Of a DNA stretch of 64,000 nucleotides, positions 61,101-64,000 are shown in pieces. Both the position numbers and the translations under genes were made by a program. Under the pieces are notes generated by a model. That model made no database searches and had not been told where the DNA came from. It saw only the letters and a list, made by a program, of their open reading frames with translations. This stretch comes from Microbacterium sp. TNHR37B (GTDB lineage: Bacteria; Actinomycetota; Actinomycetes; Actinomycetales; Microbacteriaceae), in assembly GCF_001620065.1 (NCBI RefSeq), contig NZ_LQGV01000003.1, forward strand, positions 682,001 to 746,000, read 5' to 3'. The stretch's first letter is position 1, and each line of letters opens with the position of its first letter.

Positions 61101-64000
61101 TCGTGTACGAGACGCTCGTCTGCATCTCCTCGTCGGGTGCGGTGATCAGGAGGTATCGACCCGACACCTCGGCCTTGAGCCCCGGAACGCCCTCGGGGAT
61201 CTCGACGGCGTCCTCGGCGAACCCGAACCGGTCGCCGTCGGGGTCCGAGTCGTTCTCGAGCACGTTGAGCGCCACCTGACGCCCGGGCCGCATCACGACG
61301 GAGTCGCGGACGGCATAGGGCGCCTGGTTCTCGGCCGCGGGAGGCGCGATCCCGAGCTGCACGGTGGCGGTGGCCTCCTTGCCGAGTCGATCGCGGACGG
61401 CGTAGGTGAAGGAGTCGACGCCGGTGGACTCGTCGAACGCCTCGTAGACGAACGAGGCGACCTTCTGCTCGACGATGCGCCCCTTGCCCGGAGCAGAGGC
61501 GAGACCGACGAGGTCGACGGAGTCTCCGTCGTCGTCGATGCCGTCCAGCGGAACCGGGATCTCGACCTTCGAACCGGCCAGCACCCGGGCGGTGAGGTCG
61601 CGGGGACGCGGAGCGGTGTTCGCCTCGTCGTCCCGCGCGAGGATCTGGATGCGCACGAAGCCCGCATCGCGCTGCCCCGTCGAGTCGACGACGTCGTAGG
61701 TGAGGTTGACGGTCTTCGGCTCGTCCCCGGCACGGAAGCGCACCGTGTCCTCCGAGACGAAGGCCTCGCCGTCGCCCGGGTCCACCGTCTCGACGAGGTC
61801 GGGGGCGACATGGATCGTGTCGCCGTTGGGGTGGTAGTCGTTCTCCAGCACGGGAATCGTGACGGTGTCGCCGACACGAACCACGGCCTGGTCGTTCACG
61901 GCGACCGGCGGACGCAGCTTCGCCGGCGCCGGCACGGGGATCACGACGATCTCACCGGTGGCCGAGGCCGTGCCGTTGGACACGGTGTACGCGACGCGGA
62001 CCTGACCGGTGAGCCCGCTCTGGTCGGTGATCCGCACGGTCTCGTGGCCGAGTACCGCAGCCGCCACCCCGCTTCCGGGTTCGACACTCACCGACTGCAC
62101 GACGAGGATGCCGCCGCCGGGGTCGGAATCGTTGCCGAGCACGTTGACGAGGACGTCGCCGCCCTTGGGGAGGAGCGCGATGTCACGCACCGCGATGGGC
62201 GGCAGGTCGTTCTCGTCGTCGGGGAGCACGTCGACGCGGACGATCCCGGGGACGGAGTTCGGTCCGGCCGACACCAGGTACTGCACGTAATGCGTGCCGA
62301 CCTTGGCGGACGTGAAGGTGAACGTCTTCTCGGGGAGGTTCGTGGTGATCTTCGCGTCCTCGACCTCCTCGACGCGGGTCAGGCGCAACTGCTCACTGCC
62401 GGAGCTCGTGTCGTTGGTCAGCGGCGTGACCGTCACCGGCCGCCCCTCCCGGGTCACGACGTGATCCGCGTTGGTCACCGGCTGGGTCGTGCCGAGCGGA
62501 CGGATGTCGAACACGGCGACGCCGGGCTGCGTGTCCTGACCGTCGGACATGATGATCGGCACCTCTTTGCGGCCCTGCACCCCGCCGATGGCGCGGTAGG
62601 TGATCTGTCCGTCGGAGGTGAAGTCAGCCTCGTCGCCGCCATCGGGCACCACGTCGTAGAGGAAGATGTCGTCCCCGTCGGGGTCGATCCAGTCCGGCAG
62701 GACGTTGTACGACGCGGTGCCGCCGGCCTCCACCGGGATGGCGGTCTTGCGACGCTGCTGCGGCGGGGAGTTCTGATCGAGGGGACGCACCGTGAGGGTC
62801 ACCCGCGCGGTGTCGGTGCCGCCGCGACCGTCGTCGACTTCGTAGGTGAACGAGGTCGAGCCCGAGGCGTCCTCCTCGGTGGTGATCTGCAGGGCGGCCC
62901 CGTTGTGGATGGGCTCGATCGTGCCGAACCCGGGGTCACGCTCGACCGCGGCGACGAGCACGTCGCCGTCGGCGTCGGTGTCGTTCTCGAGCACCGGGAG
63001 CACGGTCGTGCGGCCCGGACGGACACCGTACTGGTCGTCGTTCGCGATCGGCGGCGTGTTGTTCTCGGTGCGCTCGGGAAGAGTCGTCTGGACCGACTCC
63101 TCGGTGGTCTCCTCTTCCTCTTCGCCCTCACCCTCCGGCGGCGTGATGTCCTGCCAGTTGTCCACGCGCTGCATCGAGTCGCTGGCCATCCACGCCGCGC
63201 CGCCGAACACGTCGTTGAGCACGACGACGTCGCGGTTCACGCGGAACCGCAACTGGCTGGTGGGGTCGATTCCCGGCACCGTCTCGGAGCGGTCGTCGGC
63301 CTCGCCGGGACAGTCGCGGATGAACGCGCCGGTACCCGACCACGCGCCGTAGGCGCACCCGGCGACGAACACCGGTTCGGCGGCGGCACCGTCGGGGGAT
63401 TCGGCGGCGATGCGAACGGGCTCGCCGCCGCCGATCGGCACGCGCACGAGCTCCGATGCCGTGGCGAGAGTCACCGCATCCGTGGCTTCGGAGGGCTGCT
63501 GGAGGATCGCGTCCGCCGGCACTTCCACTCGCGTGCCGTCGCTCCCGTAGAGGGTGTTGGTGTCGTTGTCGAGCGCGAAGGCGATGTTGCCCACGGCCGT
63601 CACCTGCAGGGTGTGCCCGGGCTCGACGCCCTCCAGCTCCCTCTCCCCCGAGGTCGTCACGGCGCCGTCGGCATCGCGTCCGAACGCGACGAGGGTCGCC
63701 TTCTCGGTGGAAGCGGCATAAACGGTGCCGTCGACGGCCACGGCCGCCACGGCTCCGTCGCCGAGCTCGGCGACCGGGTCGGACGCTTCGGGAGCGAAGG
63801 ACGAGATGGCCCCGAACTCGGTGATCCAGACTCGGCCACCGTCGCCGACCATCGCCACGGAGTCCGCCCCCAGCGACAGCCGGGCTCCCGGCGGCAGGTC
63901 GGTGCCGGAACCGAGCGAGACGCGGGCCGGGTCGATGGCCGTCACCGTCTTCTCGTCGACCACGAGCACGCGCGATCCGGCTTGGAGCACGTCGTACTCG
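58141..64000 (-). CDS. Giant Ig-like/cadherin-like and fibronectin type III surface protein (5' end outside window)
   Basis: More than 1950 residues are visible and the reading frame is open at the window edge, so the true start lies beyond 64000. The visible N-terminal part resembles a beta-propeller (repeated VAAVAVDGTVYAAS-type strands), followed by an acidic linker. Then come about nine cadherin-like/Ig repeats, most with ENDTDADGD or NDSDPDGD calcium-binding-type turns, about five or six FN3 domains from VTAVESRTVVLSWTPP onward, and a Cys-containing C-terminus (CTNGCRRF, CYSD, CFHGRD). There is no sortase motif. It probably forms an adhesive or structural cell-surface fibre. It begins the operon with MoxR, DUF58 and transglutaminase-like genes. 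Confidence 0.88.
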   Translation of the reverse strand, partial: EYDVLQAGSRVLVVDEKTVTAIDPARVSLGSGTDLPPGARLSLGADSVAMVGDGGRVWITEFGAISSFAPEASDPVAELGDGAVAAVAVDGTVYAASTEKATLVAFGRDADGAVTTSGERELEGVEPGHTLQVTAVGNIAFALDNDTNTLYGSDGTRVEVPADAILQQPSEATDAVTLATASELVRVPIGGGEPVRIAAESPDGAAAEPVFVAGCAYGAWSGTGAFIRDCPGEADDRSETVPGIDPTSQLRFRVNRDVVVLNDVFGGAAWMASDSMQRVDNWQDITPPEGEGEEEEETTEESVQTTLPERTENNTPPIANDDQYGVRPGRTTVLPVLENDTDADGDVLVAAVERDPGFGTIEPIHNGAALQITTEEDASGSTSFTYEVDDGRGGTDTARVTLTVRPLDQNSPPQQRRKTAIPVEAGGTASYNVLPDWIDPDGDDIFLYDVVPDGGDEADFTSDGQITYRAIGGVQGRKEVPIIMSDGQDTQPGVAVFDIRPLGTTQPVTNADHVVTREGRPVTVTPLTNDTSSGSEQLRLTRVEEVEDAKITTNLPEKTFTFTSAKVGTHYVQYLVSAGPNSVPGIVRVDVLPDDENDLPPIAVRDIALLPKGGDVLVNVLGNDSDPGGGILVVQSVSVEPGSGVAAAVLGHETVRITDQSGLTGQVRVAYTVSNGTASATGEIVVIPVPAPAKLRPPVAVNDQAVVRVGDTVTIPVLENDYHPNGDTIHVAPDLVETVDPGDGEAFVSEDTVRFRAGDEPKTVNLTYDVVDSTGQRDAGFVRIQILARDDEANTAPRPRDLTARVLAGSKVEIPVPLDGIDDDGDSVDLVGLASAPGKGRIVEQKVASFVYEAFDESTGVDSFTYAVRDRLGKEATATVQLGIAPPAAENQAPYAVRDSVVMRPGRQVALNVLENDSDPDGDRFGFAEDAVEIPEGVPGLKAEVSGRYLLITAPDEEMQTSVSYTIADERGLEASTSVQITVDEDVPLLRPIARDDRVVADDVNEAGIAEIAVLDNDDDPDGTRSALEVTLGTGAQNASVVGENKVRVTLTDEPQLITYTITDVDDQSASAFIRVPSLNALPPTLLSTEPLVVDSGETVELPLADYVRAAGGKRVVITEAAKVSAAHANGDALVKDQTTLVYTSKDRYFGQDALTFEVTDGDGPDDADGRKATLTIPITVLPPENQPPTFVGASLSVAAGEDAATLNLRELASDPDPGDDEKLTFTLASQAPAGIDASIDGGTLRVTADANVDKGTKFSLQVQTTDGQTAPVSAPMTVTVTASTRELASANDDIIDQADQGETISVPVLSNDVNPFPDTPLKIVGAEPESGDVARVRVAGDRVEVTSASDFVGTMVVRYTVEDKTEDPDRRVEGRVRITVQGRPDAPGKPTVTAVESRTVVLSWTPPIDNGRPITGYTVTATGSSYSKQCASTTCTLDGLTNNVEYNFVVTATNSVGTSEPSLPSETARPDQRPDQPAPPSLTFGDRSLLVEWTVPRTEGSPVENYTLEISPAPPSGVAQKTNIPGTRITWDGLENGVAYQVRVRAHNKAPEPSDFSAWSASEIPARAPDAPGAPSTERLDAVGTQNQVRVSWNAPAANGDAISAYQVRVTRGGSVINTVPVGAGQTSQAITVDNSSTPYTFAVRAQNKAGWGEWSPESAPRQSFGQASAPTGVAATEGDNRVSVTWTAGSLNGASAGQASYQYSVNGGGWRGDWVAGGNNGSGTIGNGQVNNNGTYTIRVRAVTTVDGVTEQGAPSAESNAVAPYGQIGNPAASASANGTSITYGWSSPARNGRDITTQIRIDGGGWQTVAASGNTTRNVGYSHTGTIEVRTSAAGSSTTSASAQARTQDAPPPPQPRVWVTQGDADGNCTNGCRRFVVNYENLSIGEHTVRCYSDAYPGGFGSAYTVNFDGRGAKQIGCFHGRDGRNVWIDILGWGGSVDTEKYLWPRP

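Overview
The window is high-GC, densely packed actinobacterial DNA. Leaderless start sites (TANNNT 6-7 nt before the start codon), RmlC-RmlD fused in one polypeptide, a one-piece Wzz/BY-kinase and an FHA/PP2C/PknB-type operon all fit Microbacteriaceae, most likely Microbacterium or a close relative. Genus is inferred from gene style, not from a marker gene. No rRNA, tRNA, CRISPR array, prophage or insertion sequence is visible.

Layout. (1) 1-6.3 kb: a membrane-protein/HTH-regulator pair with a repeated operator, a SRPBCC protein plus phytoene-dehydrogenase-like oxidoreductase, a DUF892 stress ferritin-like protein, a FAD oxidoreductase with a Rieske domain, and small unknowns. (2) 6.4-37.8 kb: a large exopolysaccharide/surface-polymer locus. 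rmlA, rmlB and a fused rmlCD make dTDP-L-rhamnose. A polyprenyl-phosphate sugar transferase and a DUF1972-type glycosyltransferase start the repeat unit. Further glycosyltransferases, a pyruvyl transferase, an FrhB-like protein, an acyltransferase, a fucosyltransferase-like protein, a CDP-alcohol phosphotransferase and a TagD-like cytidylyltransferase would extend and decorate it. A Wzx-type flippase, a Wzy/O-antigen-ligase-like protein, a Wzz/BY-kinase and a low-molecular-weight tyrosine phosphatase would export and control it. Two large secreted proteins (a beta-helix protein and a PKD/LamG adhesin) share a ~200-residue module and look like matrix proteins. (3) 38-48.7 kb: housekeeping genes for glutaredoxin, an MFS/GPH transporter, aldehyde dehydrogenase, a DEAD-box helicase, prolyl aminopeptidase, a neutral zinc metallopeptidase, malate dehydrogenase, a Na+/H+ antiporter and a degenerate resolvase-fold protein. 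(4) 48.7-49.2 kb: a cluster of intergenic repeats related to one at 0.8 kb. (5) 49.2-64 kb: a near-gapless minus-strand series encoding a giant Ig-like/FN3 surface protein (cut by the window end), MoxR, DUF58, a transglutaminase-like protein, FHA, PP2C, FHA and a Ser/Thr kinase.

The most unusual signal is RNA-like. Two EPS genes (start 9949 and start 36041) have untranslated leaders that are almost wholly consecutive hairpins, nearly all showing GGGG or CTGGGG in the loop. Several other EPS start sites (18845, 20125, 23987, 31144) put the G-rich ribosome-binding site in a hairpin loop next to or including the start codon. I infer a shared post-transcriptional control of polysaccharide genes, by a G-loop-binding protein, a C-rich small RNA or G-run tertiary structure; no such regulator is identified here.
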